From the NCBI RefSeq assembly GCF_017826695.1, contig NZ_JAFFZW010000002.1, positions 372,001-436,000 on the forward strand: a DNA stretch of 64,000 nt, in the 5' to 3' direction. The position numbers and the translations under genes were made by a program. The DNA is from Pseudomonas alliivorans. Lineage in GTDB: Bacteria; Pseudomonadota; Gammaproteobacteria; Pseudomonadales; Pseudomonadaceae. How positions within the stretch are numbered: the first letter of the stretch is position 1; every line of letters begins with the position of its first letter. This document shows, in pieces, positions 37,569 to 47,130 of this stretch. Below the pieces are notes generated by a model, which was given only the letters and a program-made list of their open reading frames with translations, was not told the origin of the DNA and ran no database searches.

Positions 37569-38768
37569 TTATGAAACGCAGTCAGCGGCTTCTGGCGCAG
37601 CGTGTTCACGTTTCATGGACGTCATCGCAGGCAGCAGACTGACCAGGCCCACCAGCGCCATGGCGGCACCGACCCAGAGCGGCGAACGCAGACCATACCC
37701 GGCGTCTATCACGGCACCACCGGCCCAGCTGCCGAACGCCAGGCCCGCGGTGATCACCGAGGTGTGCAGGATGTTGACCATGGCCGCCGGTTCGGCCGCT
37801 TTCATCACCCGTGCAACCATTGCCGGGTTCAACGCGACGCCCGTCAGACCCAGTACGAAGAAACAGCCCAGATTCAGCCACAGATGATCGCCCGCCAGCG
37901 CGAAGCCACCCAGTGCCAGCACCATCAGCGCAAGGCCCCAGGCCAGGGCAGGGAACGTGTGGCGATCCGCGAAACGCCCCACGATCATGTTGCCCATCAG
38001 GTTCGCGACGCCATAGATAGCGAGTACAGGCGCGACCAGCGTGGGCGTAATGCCGACCTCATGAATCAGGATCGGCGTGCAGTAGCTGAACGCCGCGAAG
38101 GTGCCACCGATGATCAGGCCACTGGTGATGTAGGCACCCCAGAGCCTGGGGTTTTTCAAGCCCGCCCATTGCTGACTGAGGGGCGGTTCGCCACCTTTTT
38201 GAATGGCTGGCAGGCGGCGTGTCGCCAGGACCGTACATAGCATCGCCAGCGCGACCACAGCCCAGGAACTGGCACGCCAGCCGACATGCTGTTCGACCCA
38301 GGTGGTCATCGGCACGCCGATCACCGGAGACAGCATCAACCCGGCCAGCACCACCGAAACGGCACGTCCGCGGCCTTCAGGCGCCACCAGTCCTGCGCAG
38401 ATCGTCATGCACAGACCGATGCACACGGCACTCGAAACACCCATGATGATGCGTGCAAAGGCAAGCACCGCATAACTCGGAGCCGCTGCCGCAACAGCGC
38501 CTGCGATCACGTAACACGTCAGCAGCCAGACCAGCGCCCGCTTGTTGCTGATGCCCCGTGAGAGCAGCAACACCGTGACCGGCGGACCGCCCAGCGCCAT
38601 GCCCAGCGCGTAATAGGCAATCAGATTGCCGACCTGCGCCAGACTGACGGAAAACGCTTCGGCCAGCGCAGGCATCATCCCGGCCACCATGAATTCGGCA
38701 GTGACCAGGGAAAAGATCGTCAGACCCAGCAGGTAGACGGTTGAAGGCAGTTTGGAGCGGGTAGTCAT
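37569..38768 (-). CDS. MFS transporter, DHA1
   Basis: A 399-residue twelve-segment MFS protein. FSLVTAEFMVAGMMPALAEA in helix 1 and ARIIMGVSSAVCIGLCM in helix 4 are visible. It is related to its neighbour at 36127-37314 but is clearly divergent in the loops. Its promoter region is shared with the divergent Old Yellow Enzyme gene and carries a 6-4-6 dyad, so both may respond to the same electrophilic or toxic compound. Confidence 0.84.
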   Translation of the reverse strand: MTTRSKLPSTVYLLGLTIFSLVTAEFMVAGMMPALAEAFSVSLAQVGNLIAYYALGMALGGPPVTVLLLSRGISNKRALVWLLTCYVIAGAVAAAAPSYAVLAFARIIMGVSSAVCIGLCMTICAGLVAPEGRGRAVSVVLAGLMLSPVIGVPMTTWVEQHVGWRASSWAVVALAMLCTVLATRRLPAIQKGGEPPLSQQWAGLKNPRLWGAYITSGLIIGGTFAAFSYCTPILIHEVGITPTLVAPVLAIYGVANLMGNMIVGRFADRHTFPALAWGLALMVLALGGFALAGDHLWLNLGCFFVLGLTGVALNPAMVARVMKAAEPAAMVNILHTSVITAGLAFGSWAGGAVIDAGYGLRSPLWVGAAMALVGLVSLLPAMTSMKREHAAPEAADCVS

Positions 38769-38811
38769 CAGCGTCTCGGGCCGGGGAAAAGGTCGGCTAC
38801 CCTAAGGAATG

Positions 38812-38827
38812 TTGACCGGATGGTCAA
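38812..38827. promoter_or_regulatory. TetR-like dyad in the MFS/OYE divergent promoter
   Basis: TTGACC, four bases, GGTCAA: perfect six-base arms 44 bases upstream of the MFS start and 240 bases upstream of the oxidoreductase. The form resembles operators of TetR/NemR-type repressors. No such regulator gene lies nearby. The rest of the gap to 39066 shows nothing clear. Confidence 0.4.
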
Positions 38828-39066
38828 ATCAACGTCAGGCATATCGTTATTCATTCGGCATAATGCTTTCGCTTTTGCCCACCCTGACTGCAAGCGTCAA
38901 GTCAATGGAAGCCCGCAGGATCCGGCACCTCTACTTCTTCGCCATATCCTGTCGATCACTCCTGAATCTCATCATTTTGTGCAATGTCTCGATCTGATCC
39001 GGCAAAAAAACAGTACCTTGCCAGCAGCATAATTTGCTCATTCAAATCACCCAGTGGATGAGCCCT

Positions 39067-40161
39067 ATGACCTCGCTGTTCTCACCTTACACACTCAAAG
39101 GCGTGACGTTGCGCAACCGGATAACGGCTTCGCCGATGTGCCAGTATCAGGCGGTCGACGGAGCCCTGAACGGCTGGCACAAGACCCACTATGAAACACT
39201 CGCCAAAGGCGGCTCAGGCCTGGTGATGGTCGAAGCCACCGCCGTTAATCCTGAAGGACGAATCACACCGGGTGACGCGGGATTGTGGTGCGATTCGCAG
39301 ATTGCCGGTTTCGCCGATGTCGCCTCGCTCATCAAGGGCGCAGGCGCCGTTCCTGGCGTTCAGATAGGTCATGCGGGCCGCAAGGCCGGGTGCACGCCGC
39401 CCTGGCAGGGCGGTGCTCCGCTCGCCGAGTCCGGTGCAGAAGGCTGGCAACCGGTTGCAGCCAGCGCGCTGCCCTACATGGCTGATGCTTCCTACGTTCC
39501 CGACGCAATGACCGTGCAACAGATCGTCGCCGTCCAGAATGACTTTGTGAACGCGGCCGCGCGCGCATTGACTGCCCGGTACGAATGGCTGGAACTGCAT
39601 TTTGCCCACGGATTTCTTGGTCAGGGTTTTCTGTCGCCCAAAGCCAATCAGCGTTCCGATCACTACGGTGGCTCACTGGCCAATCGTGCCCGTTTCCTGC
39701 GCGAAACGGTGGCGGCGGTAAGGCGCGTCTGGCCGGCTAATCTACCGCTCACAGTAAGGCTTGGCGTGGTCGATTTTGCCGATGACCTTGAGGAATCAAT
39801 GGCAGAGACCATCCAGGTGCTTCGCTGGCTGAAAGACGACGGGGTGGACTTAATTGACTGCTCACTGAATCTCGCCATGCCCAACGAACCCGTGCCATGG
39901 GGCCAGAACTTTTTGGTGCCTTTCGCAAAGCGCGTGCGGGCTGAAACGGGCTTGCCGGTCAGTGCCAGCTGGATGATCACGCAAGCACGTGAAGCCGACG
40001 GGTTCGTCCGCAGTGGCGCGCTCGATCTGGTCTGCTTCGCGCGCACGCTTCTGGCCAATCCTCACTGGCCGTTTCAGGCGGCACGCGAACTGAAGGTCAC
40101 TGATCCGGCCTCGGTATTGCCAACGCCCTACGCCTACTGGCTACAGAACTGGGCAGGCTGA
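39067..40161 (+). CDS. Old Yellow Enzyme-family NADH:flavin oxidoreductase (YqjM-like)
   Basis: An FMN-dependent ene-reductase of 364 residues. ASPMCQYQAVDG carries the cysteine typical of the YqjM branch. LELHFAHGFLGQGFLSPKAN and NQRSDHYGGSLANRARF form the active-site and FMN segments. Such enzymes reduce activated C=C bonds and help clear electrophiles. Candidate starts are 39034 (TTG), 39058 and 39067; the last matches the usual N-terminus SLFSPYTLKGVTLRNR and was chosen. Confidence 0.87.
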   Translation: MTSLFSPYTLKGVTLRNRITASPMCQYQAVDGALNGWHKTHYETLAKGGSGLVMVEATAVNPEGRITPGDAGLWCDSQIAGFADVASLIKGAGAVPGVQIGHAGRKAGCTPPWQGGAPLAESGAEGWQPVAASALPYMADASYVPDAMTVQQIVAVQNDFVNAAARALTARYEWLELHFAHGFLGQGFLSPKANQRSDHYGGSLANRARFLRETVAAVRRVWPANLPLTVRLGVVDFADDLEESMAETIQVLRWLKDDGVDLIDCSLNLAMPNEPVPWGQNFLVPFAKRVRAETGLPVSASWMITQAREADGFVRSGALDLVCFARTLLANPHWPFQAARELKVTDPASVLPTPYAYWLQNWAG

Positions 40162-40240
40162 GAATCCCTGACGCTGCCGCGCCCGAACAAATCATGCGCC
40201 TTGTCGATGGTCGTCGCTGAGCTTTCCGGAGGGGTGATCC

Positions 40241-40576
40241 ATGAATACGTCATTACATGGAAGCGAGTTCAGCCAGTCCGTAGAAATACTCACCCGTACG
40301 GAGTCTTCAGCCCAACTGGTCGAGGCATTGATGGCACGCGTTGATCGCTTCACCAGCAGGCATGAAGGGTTCATCGGTTCGCGTGTACAGGTCGGCGAGC
40401 AAGAAGGTGAGGTTCTTCTGCATCTTTTTTGGTTGACCCGAGAGCACGGCGAGCATGCCCAGCGTTATCCGGTGGACGGAGAAACCGACCTTTTCCAGTT
40501 CGTCTGTGGATTCCAGGTTCGCAAGGTCGCCTTTCGGACCAGCGAACCTTGTTCCGATGCGCCACCCGCCCTGTAA
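40241..40576 (+). CDS. Small protein with ABM/dimeric alpha-beta-barrel look
   Basis: A 111-residue protein with a strong GGAGGGG ribosome site. The segment SAQLVEALMARVDRF with GFIGSRVQVGEQEGEVLLHLF resembles antibiotic-biosynthesis-monooxygenase (ABM) domains, small heme- or substrate-binding barrels. No catalytic residues can be named. It lies between the Old Yellow Enzyme and the molybdenum hydroxylase genes on the same strand and may belong to either. Confidence 0.65.
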   Translation: MNTSLHGSEFSQSVEILTRTESSAQLVEALMARVDRFTSRHEGFIGSRVQVGEQEGEVLLHLFWLTREHGEHAQRYPVDGETDLFQFVCGFQVRKVAFRTSEPCSDAPPAL

Positions 40577-40683
40577 CAGGCGCTCTCACCCTCATCAGAT
40601 TGGGCAATAAACACCGCTGATCAGGCAAATCCGGCTCTGATCGGCCGCGCATACTTGCGCCAGACCTTAATGGAGAAGCCATC

Positions 40684-41172
40684 ATGGCAGACCGCAACAG
40701 ACTTCAGCTCACCATTAATGGGCAGCCAAAGGCTTTTGAGCTCGAATCGCGCACGACATTGCTCGACGCGCTGCGCGAGCATGCCTTCCTGCCCGGCACG
40801 AAGAAAGGTTGCGACCACGGCCAGTGTGGCGCCTGCACAGTGCATGTGAACGGTGGACGGGTCTTGAGCTGCCTGACCCTTGCGGCTCAGGTCGATGGCC
40901 ATGAAGTCATGACGATTGAGGGGCTGGCGCGGCCTGACGGTACGTTGCATGCCGTTCAGGCTGCCTTCGTCGAGTTCGATGCTTTCCAGTGTGGGTTCTG
41001 CACGCCAGGCCAGATCATGTCGGCCGTTGCATGCATTCGTGAAGGCCATACAGGATCGGACGACGAGATCCGCGAGTACATGAGCGGCAATCTGTGCCGG
41101 TGCGGTGCATACCCTCATATCGTGACCGCCGTGCGGACCGCTGCAGCGCGGCTGCTGGGAGCGAAGGCATGA
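40684..41172 (+). CDS. Molybdenum hydroxylase, [2Fe-2S] subunit (PaoA/IorA-like)
   Basis: A 162-residue small subunit of the xanthine-oxidase family. The N-terminal plant-ferredoxin cluster is [12 protein letters not shown] with a later SCL cysteine. The C-terminal cluster is CGFCTPGQ with [10 protein letters not shown]. It passes electrons from the Mo centre to FAD. Unlike E. coli PaoA it has no export signal at its own N-terminus ([13 protein letters not shown]). The stop overlaps the FAD-subunit start by four bases. Confidence 0.9.
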   Translation: MADRNRLQLTINGQPKAFELESRTTLLDALREHAFLPGTKKGCDHGQCGACTVHVNGGRVLSCLTLAAQVDGHEVMTIEGLARPDGTLHAVQAAFVEFDAFQCGFCTPGQIMSAVACIREGHTGSDDEIREYMSGNLCRCGAYPHIVTAVRTAAARLLGAKA

Positions 41173-42161
41173 GAGCGTTCGACTACATCCGCGCCTCTGA
41201 TATCGACAGTGCGCGCCAGGCGGGCGGCACTCCCGAGACCCGTTTTCTGGCGGGGGGCACTACATTACTGGACCTTATGAAGTGCGGTGTGGAACGTCCG
41301 GTCCGTCTGGTCGACATCAGTCACCTGCAAGCGCTTGATCAGATCACGGTCGACGATCTGAAGGTCCGTATCGGCGCGTCAGCCAAGATGAGCCAGGTCG
41401 CTGCCAATAACCGGATTCAGACTCAGGCTCCGGTACTGAGCGAGGCCCTGTGGCGTGCAGCATCTCCACAACTGCGCAATATGGCCTCGATTGGCGGCAA
41501 CCTGTTGCAGCGCACGCGCTGTACCTATTTCCGTGATCCAGCGGCTTACCCTACATGTAACAAGCGTAACCCCGGATCGGGCTGCTCAGCCATGGAGGGT
41601 TTCAATCGAAACCATGCGGTACTGGGTGTGAGTGATGCCTGCATTGCACTCTATCCCGGCGACCTGGCTGTCGCGCTGGTGGCGTTCGACGCCAGCATTT
41701 CAATTCGCGGCGCTACTGATCGACAAGTGATCGCCGACGATTTTTATCGGCTGCCTGGCACTCGTCCTGACATCGAGCACGATCTGCTGGACGGCGAATT
41801 GATCGTCGCGGTTGACGTGCCCATGGTGCCGGCATTGAAACGCTCCCACTACCTCAAGGTACGTGATCGAGCGTCCTATGAGTTCGCTGCGGCCAGCGCA
41901 GCGGTCGGTATCGAGTTCGAGGACGATGATCGCACCGTCAAGGACGTTCGTATTGCGCTGGGTGGTGTAGGCACCAAACCCTGGCGGGCGCGAGATGTCG
42001 AGCACGCGTTGATGGGTCAGCCCCTGTCCGAAAAGCGGGTTCGCGAAGCTGCAATTCACGCAGTCGAAGGTGCTCAGGCTCGCGAGCATAATGGCTTCAA
42101 GATCATCCTGGCACCTCGCGTGGTCGCCAGAGCGTTGATGACCGTGGGAGGTCTGGCATGA
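41169..42161 (+). CDS. Molybdenum hydroxylase, FAD subunit (PaoB-like)
   Basis: A 330-residue FAD-binding subunit. [15 protein letters not shown] is the pyrophosphate-binding loop, and [18 protein letters not shown] carries the FAD motif. The insert with Cys in [19 protein letters not shown] resembles the extra [4Fe-4S] site of PaoB. The start at 41169 overlaps the previous gene; the ORF opens earlier inside it. It ends in ATGA with the large subunit. Confidence 0.88.
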   Translation: MRAFDYIRASDIDSARQAGGTPETRFLAGGTTLLDLMKCGVERPVRLVDISHLQALDQITVDDLKVRIGASAKMSQVAANNRIQTQAPVLSEALWRAASPQLRNMASIGGNLLQRTRCTYFRDPAAYPTCNKRNPGSGCSAMEGFNRNHAVLGVSDACIALYPGDLAVALVAFDASISIRGATDRQVIADDFYRLPGTRPDIEHDLLDGELIVAVDVPMVPALKRSHYLKVRDRASYEFAAASAAVGIEFEDDDRTVKDVRIALGGVGTKPWRARDVEHALMGQPLSEKRVREAAIHAVEGAQAREHNGFKIILAPRVVARALMTVGGLA

Positions 42162-44548
42162 ACGATGTCTTCAACCCTGACATTCATCGGCGCACATTGC
42201 TGAAGACCGCTGTTGCAGGCAGTGCCGTCGCAGTAACGGGCCTGGCGCTGAATCCGTTGACCGGTCATGCAGAACCGGTGGTAGCTCGGCAAACCAACGG
42301 CTCGATTGGCGAACGCGCGCCCAGGCAGGAAGGTGGCCTCAAGGTCCGGGGTGAAGCCCGTTACGCCATAGAGCAGGTCATCGAGGGGATGCTTTACGGC
42401 GTCGCTGTCCAGTCGACGATTGCTGCCGGAAGGATTACTGCAATCGATACACGTCAGGCCGATGCCTCACCCGGCGTCGTTGCGATTTACACCCATTTCA
42501 ACCCGCTTGCCATTCAGCCCGCGACGCCGTTTATCAAAGGCGGTGCGGCCACCGAGAATTTCACCCCGTTGCAGGATGATCTGGTTCGCTGGAATGGACA
42601 GCACATCGCACTGGTCGTGGCACAGACCTTTGAGCAGGCAACAGAAGCCGCAAGTCTGATCAGCGTCAGCTACCAGCCAGCTCAGCCAATCATCAACCCT
42701 GACGACGCGGGCGCCAAACCCCAGCCCATTGCCGATCTGCAAGCCAAATGGGGTGATGCCCAGGCGGCCATGGTATCGGCAACGGTGAAGGTCGAAGGCG
42801 TCTACACCACCCCGCGTGAATACAACACGCCAATGGAGCCCCACGCGTGCATCGCACAGTGGCAGCAGGACACGCTGACCGTTTACGAATCAAGCCAATG
42901 GGTGGGAGGGGCACGTGCCGTTATCGCTCAGTGGATGGGTCTCGATGTCACCAGGGTCAGGGTCGTGTCGCCCTTTATTGGCGGTGGTTTCGGCTGCCGG
43001 GTAGCGCCACATCCGCATGTCGCCATGACCTGTGCGGCCGCCAGGGCGCTGGGTCGTCCGTTGAAAGTATCGCTCACGCGTGCTCAGACCTTTACCGGCT
43101 TCGGCGGACGGCCGCGAACCAGCCAGAAGCTGGCACTGGGTGCCACTGCGCAAGGCACGCTGGTTTCGGTGCTGCACGAGGGCTGGAATGAAACCGCCAT
43201 AGACGATACTCACCTCGAGCCAACCACCTCGGTCACGGCGCTGATGTACGCCACGCCAAACATGCTTGCCCGCCACAGCATCATTCCGGTCAATACGGTC
43301 AACCCTGGCTGGATGCGCGCTCCGGGAGAAAACATCAGCACCTATGCGCTCGAAACAGCAATGGATGAACTGGCCTGCGAGCTTGGGATCGACCCCATTG
43401 ATCTGAGGCTTAGGAACTGGGCAGCTGTCGACCCGAAAGCCAATATTCCGTGGACGACCCGCCGACTGCGCGAGGGGTATGTGGCGGGCGCCAACGCATT
43501 TGGATGGTCCGGACGCAATCCTGAGCCGCGCTCCATGCGAGAAGGTCGTGAACTGATCGGTTGGGGCATGGCCGCAGGTACCTATCCGGTTTGGCGCACG
43601 CCGGGTGAAGCGCGAATCATCATCCACCGGGACGGCCTGATTGAAGTACTCAGTGGCGGCACGGATCTGGGCACCGGTACTTATACGATTCTTGCGCAAA
43701 CCGCGGCAGAGGTGCTCGACATGCCCACCAGCTCGGTCAAGGTCAGGCTGGGTGACACCGATCTGCCCAGAGCGCCGGTTGCAGGTGGCTCACAGCTCGC
43801 TAACAACCTGACCGGGGCCGTCTACAAAGCAGCGAAAGTGGCCCGCAACGAACTGTTCAGAGTCGCCACCAGCCACCCGAAGTCACCATTGTACGGCATG
43901 GACGTAGCCAGTCTCGTGCTCAAGAACGGCCGAATCAAACCTTCACAGCGACCCGGTGATGGCATATCGCTGGGAGACCTGCTGAAAGCGATCGGCAAGG
44001 AGCGCTTCGACATATCCACCGATACCTTCAAGGCGGGTGCCACGGAAGCGGATCGGGATGCGGCAGCGCACGGGTTCAGCCAGCTGCTGTTGCCCACAAC
44101 CGGTGGTGTCTCGGCCCACAGCTGGGGCGTACATTTCGTTGAGGTGCGTGTGGACGAAGACTTCGGCACCGTCAGGGTCAAGCGCATGGTTGCGGCCTTC
44201 GACAGCGGCCGGGTCTACAACCCCAGGCTCGCCGAAAGCCAATGGATTGGCGGGATGATCATGGGGATCGGACAGGCGTTGTTTGAGGAGGGCCATATCG
44301 ATCAGCGCGACGGTAGAGTCGTCAACGCCAACCTGGCCGATTATGTACTGCCGGTGAACGCAGACGTTCCGGAAATCATCACCCTCGATGTCGGTGTGCC
44401 TGATATGCAAGCCAGCGCTCTGGGCGGCAAGGCGGTGGGCGAACTGGGAATCGTCGGCGTCGCGGCAGCCATCGGCAATGCTGTGTACCACGCAACCGGA
44501 AAACGTATTCGTGATCTGCCGTTCACCATGGACAAGCTGCTGACATGA
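42158..44548 (+). CDS. Molybdenum hydroxylase, large Mo-cofactor subunit with Tat signal
   Basis: A 796-residue molybdopterin subunit (aldehyde or N-heterocycle oxidoreductase type). A twin-arginine signal, HRRTLLKTAVAGSAVA, lies at residues 10-25. Cofactor motifs are GGGFGCRVAPHPH and GWMRAPGENIS, and the catalytic glutamate is Glu762 in KAVGELGIVG. The complex therefore probably works in the periplasm, with the other subunits carried along. The substrate is probably an aldehyde or heteroaromatic; sequence alone does not decide between a PaoC-like and an IorB-like role. Confidence 0.88.
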   Translation: MNDVFNPDIHRRTLLKTAVAGSAVAVTGLALNPLTGHAEPVVARQTNGSIGERAPRQEGGLKVRGEARYAIEQVIEGMLYGVAVQSTIAAGRITAIDTRQADASPGVVAIYTHFNPLAIQPATPFIKGGAATENFTPLQDDLVRWNGQHIALVVAQTFEQATEAASLISVSYQPAQPIINPDDAGAKPQPIADLQAKWGDAQAAMVSATVKVEGVYTTPREYNTPMEPHACIAQWQQDTLTVYESSQWVGGARAVIAQWMGLDVTRVRVVSPFIGGGFGCRVAPHPHVAMTCAAARALGRPLKVSLTRAQTFTGFGGRPRTSQKLALGATAQGTLVSVLHEGWNETAIDDTHLEPTTSVTALMYATPNMLARHSIIPVNTVNPGWMRAPGENISTYALETAMDELACELGIDPIDLRLRNWAAVDPKANIPWTTRRLREGYVAGANAFGWSGRNPEPRSMREGRELIGWGMAAGTYPVWRTPGEARIIIHRDGLIEVLSGGTDLGTGTYTILAQTAAEVLDMPTSSVKVRLGDTDLPRAPVAGGSQLANNLTGAVYKAAKVARNELFRVATSHPKSPLYGMDVASLVLKNGRIKPSQRPGDGISLGDLLKAIGKERFDISTDTFKAGATEADRDAAAHGFSQLLLPTTGGVSAHSWGVHFVEVRVDEDFGTVRVKRMVAAFDSGRVYNPRLAESQWIGGMIMGIGQALFEEGHIDQRDGRVVNANLADYVLPVNADVPEIITLDVGVPDMQASALGGKAVGELGIVGVAAAIGNAVYHATGKRIRDLPFTMDKLLT

Positions 44549-44590
44549 TCTGCCCGTGTGCCTGGCAAAAGACCTCTGCGACAGCCCGCC

Positions 44591-45559
44591 ATGAATAACC
44601 TGGACATTCAGGTCGTTCAGCAGGCTTCGGACTGGCTCAGACAGGGGCAGGGCGTGTGGCTGTGCACGGTTCTTTCCACCTTCGGCTCCGCGCCCCGTGG
44701 TCCCGGTGCCATGCTGGCTGCACTGGAGCGAGGGCAGTGCGTAGGTTCGCTGTCAGGCGGCTGTGTCGAGGAAGACTTCCTTGAGCGGCTCGGACGCAGT
44801 GAGTTCACAAGGGATAGCCAGATCATTCGCTACGGGGAGGGCGGCCTTGCGCCGAACCTTGCATTGCCGTGTGGCGGCGTACTCGACGTGCTCATTGAAT
44901 ATTTTGAGCCTGAATGCGCAAGCCTCGGACATTTCAGCGGGCTTTTGAGCGCTCTTCAGGGTCATCAATTGATTGTGCGCCAAGTAATTTTGGGCACGTG
45001 TCAGACGAGCATCAACTCGGCGGGCAAAGGGTGTGTGCCCGTCAGGCTGGAAGCCGAGTCGGTCTATTTGCGCATGGGCGCGGCGCAAAGGTTGATCATC
45101 GCGGGCCTGTCGCCGGTCGCAGAGTTCTGCGCCGGTTTTGCTATGGCACTGGGGTATGAGGTTATCGTTTGCGATCCACGCCCTGAAATGACATCGACAT
45201 TCAATCTGCCGGGCGCGAAGGTGGTCGATACGCTCCCTGCGGCTTATATCGCTCGACAGGGCTGTCACGACGCGACGGCAGTTGTGGCCCTGACCCACGA
45301 CCCTCGGCTGGACGACCTGACGCTGCTGGAGGCGGTCAGGACCAACGCGTTCTACATTGGCGCCATGGGCTCAAGGCGAACCAGTGAAAAACGCATGGAA
45401 CGGATCAGGCGTATCGGCGGGCTGAATGACGAACAGGCAAATCGCATTCATGCGCCCATTGGGTTAAACCTAGGTAGCAAAACGCCTGCAGAAATCGCGC
45501 TGGCGGTCATGTCCGATATCGTTCGGGTACGTAACGGCATCGCCATAAGCGCACTTTAA
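44591..45559 (+). CDS. XdhC/CoxI-family molybdenum-cofactor maturation protein
   Basis: A 322-residue protein with the XdhC N-terminal part (TVLSTFGSAPRGPGAMLA, SLSGGCVEEDF) and a Rossmann C-terminal part (LIIAGLSPVAEFCAGFA, FYIGAMGSRRT). Relatives such as XdhC and PaoD protect and sulfurate the molybdenum cofactor and insert it into the large subunit. A GTG at 44558 is an alternative start. Its place right after the large subunit fits the role. Confidence 0.87.
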   Translation: MNNLDIQVVQQASDWLRQGQGVWLCTVLSTFGSAPRGPGAMLAALERGQCVGSLSGGCVEEDFLERLGRSEFTRDSQIIRYGEGGLAPNLALPCGGVLDVLIEYFEPECASLGHFSGLLSALQGHQLIVRQVILGTCQTSINSAGKGCVPVRLEAESVYLRMGAAQRLIIAGLSPVAEFCAGFAMALGYEVIVCDPRPEMTSTFNLPGAKVVDTLPAAYIARQGCHDATAVVALTHDPRLDDLTLLEAVRTNAFYIGAMGSRRTSEKRMERIRRIGGLNDEQANRIHAPIGLNLGSKTPAEIALAVMSDIVRVRNGIAISAL

Positions 45560-45581
45560 TCGTGTTGAATCCGGAAGCAAA

Positions 45582-46496
45582 ATGATGAACTCAGCCTCTG
45601 TACATTTCCCTGCCGGCAACGAGACAAGCCTTTTGGCTGAACGAGCGACGCGGCTGCTGCGCAGTGATGGCGACCACTTCAGCGACATACCCGGCCTCAG
45701 TTTCCATCGCCGCAGCGCGGCCACAGTGCCGTTGCACTGCATTTACGGACTGGGCCTGGGGCTGACGTTGCAGGGTGGTAAACAGGTCATGGTCGGTGAG
45801 GAAGTACTTTCTTATGGCCCGGGCCAATCCATGGTCACCAGCGTTGATATACCCGTCATCGCGAACGTGACCAAGGCCACCGCTGCCCATCCCTTTCTGG
45901 GCATGATCCTGACGTTCGACAGTTCCATGGTGGTGGGCGTCGCAGAACGATTGAAATTGTCCCAACGGATGAAAGACGAAGAGTTTCGCCCGATTACCGT
46001 TCATGAACTGGACGCGAACATTCTGTATGCGCTCGAACGTCTGGCAGGTCTGCTCGATGAACCCTGCCTGATCAAGAGCGTCGCGCCGCTGATTATCGAA
46101 GAGATCGTGATCCGCCTGCTGAGTGGCGCCCACAGCCCGCAGTTGCTGCACATCGTGAGTGCAGGATCGCCCAGTCAACAGATCGCCAGAGCGGTGGCAT
46201 GGCTGAAGGTGAATTTCCGTCAGTCGCTCAAGGTCGATGACCTGGCTGCGTCCGCATACATGAGCCCATCCACTTTTCGCCAGCATTTCCGCGCCGTTAC
46301 CGGCATGAGCCCTTTGCAGTATCAAAAGCAGCTCAGGTTGCAGGCAGCCCGACAAATGATGCTGAGCCAGAACGTGGATGCCAGCAGCGCGGGCGGTCTG
46401 GTCGGCTACGAGAGCTCGTCGCAGTTCAGTCGCGAATACAGCCGATTGTTTGGCGAACCGCCGCAACGCGATATCAAGCGTATGCGGTTGCAGTAA
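45582..46496 (+). CDS. AraC-family regulator with cupin-like N-terminal domain
   Basis: A 304-residue AraC/XylS-type activator. Residues up to about 180 form the AraC N-terminal ligand domain (HCIYGLGLGLTLQGGKQ). Two helix-turn-helix motifs follow: LKVDDLAASAYMSPSTFRQH and SAGGLVGYESSSQFSREYSR. Two ATGs (45582, 45585) are possible. It is 22 bases after the XdhC gene and may control the upstream molybdenum hydroxylase run in response to its aldehyde substrate. Confidence 0.88.
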   Translation: MMNSASVHFPAGNETSLLAERATRLLRSDGDHFSDIPGLSFHRRSAATVPLHCIYGLGLGLTLQGGKQVMVGEEVLSYGPGQSMVTSVDIPVIANVTKATAAHPFLGMILTFDSSMVVGVAERLKLSQRMKDEEFRPITVHELDANILYALERLAGLLDEPCLIKSVAPLIIEEIVIRLLSGAHSPQLLHIVSAGSPSQQIARAVAWLKVNFRQSLKVDDLAASAYMSPSTFRQHFRAVTGMSPLQYQKQLRLQAARQMMLSQNVDASSAGGLVGYESSSQFSREYSRLFGEPPQRDIKRMRLQ

Positions 46497-46562
46497 GTAC
46501 GGGGGCGTTTTGATGTGAATGATCGGTATTGGCAGGTTGGCCAATCCATGGCCTTTGTTGAA

Positions 46563-46787
46563 TCAGCGAGACCTTAGCGTTTCATTCATCCATCCGATCG
46601 TCCAGCTCAACGGGTCGCGGGACAGGAATGGCAGGAACGGCTTTCCCTCTCTTGCAGCCATCCTGCCCTCTGTTTCGCTCTCGATATGAATCCATAGAGT
46701 GTTCTGCTTGAATCCATCTGCACGTTGACGCTCCCTGTAGATGCGTTGCCTCCTGAGCGCATCGGCCTGCTTCGGGTTGTCGGGCAT
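46563..46787 (-). CDS. Small basic hypothetical protein (possible RHH-like)
   Basis: A 74-residue protein starting MPDNPKQADALRRQRI. YRERQRADGFKQNTLWIHI resembles short proteins with a ribbon-helix-helix-like start, some of which are antitoxins. AGG seven bases before the ATG supports this start; the ORF opens 30 codons earlier but that extension looks random. No toxin partner is seen. Confidence 0.5.
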   Translation of the reverse strand: MPDNPKQADALRRQRIYRERQRADGFKQNTLWIHIESETEGRMAAREGKPFLPFLSRDPLSWTIGWMNETLRSR

Positions 46788-47130
46788 GGAACACCTGATT
46801 GAAGTCCACCGCATTGATAAGGTGTATCGGCAAAAAACCGAGCATTGATCGGCTACGGATACGCGAAGCATGTTCACAGGAAGGAAATGGCCTCAATACA
46901 CCGATTCAGTGGATTTCTTGCCTGTTCCGATGAGGAATTCAACCCCGACCACTGAGGGAGCCGTCGCCGTTCTGATCAATGGAGAAGCGCTCAGACGATC
47001 GAAGACGATCCGTTCCGGTCCAACCCTGGAACGCCGCGCCTTGCGGACTGCGTGCCGACACAGGAATGACGATGCATCAACCTGACGGAGCCGGATTCTT
47101 GCCCACGATTTCCCTTCGAGGTACCCGATC
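46788..47130. other. Intergenic stretch without a convincing gene
   Basis: Short ORFs occur on both strands (for example 46870-47085 plus), overlap each other and lack ribosome sites or family features. No terminator or clear dyad was seen. It must hold the promoter of the antiporter-like gene, whose ribosome site is GAGG shortly before 47131. Confidence 0.5.

Noticed and set aside
46870..47085. Possible 71-residue protein before the antiporter-like gene
   Set aside because: No ribosome site, overlaps an opposing frame of equal size, no recognisable motif.
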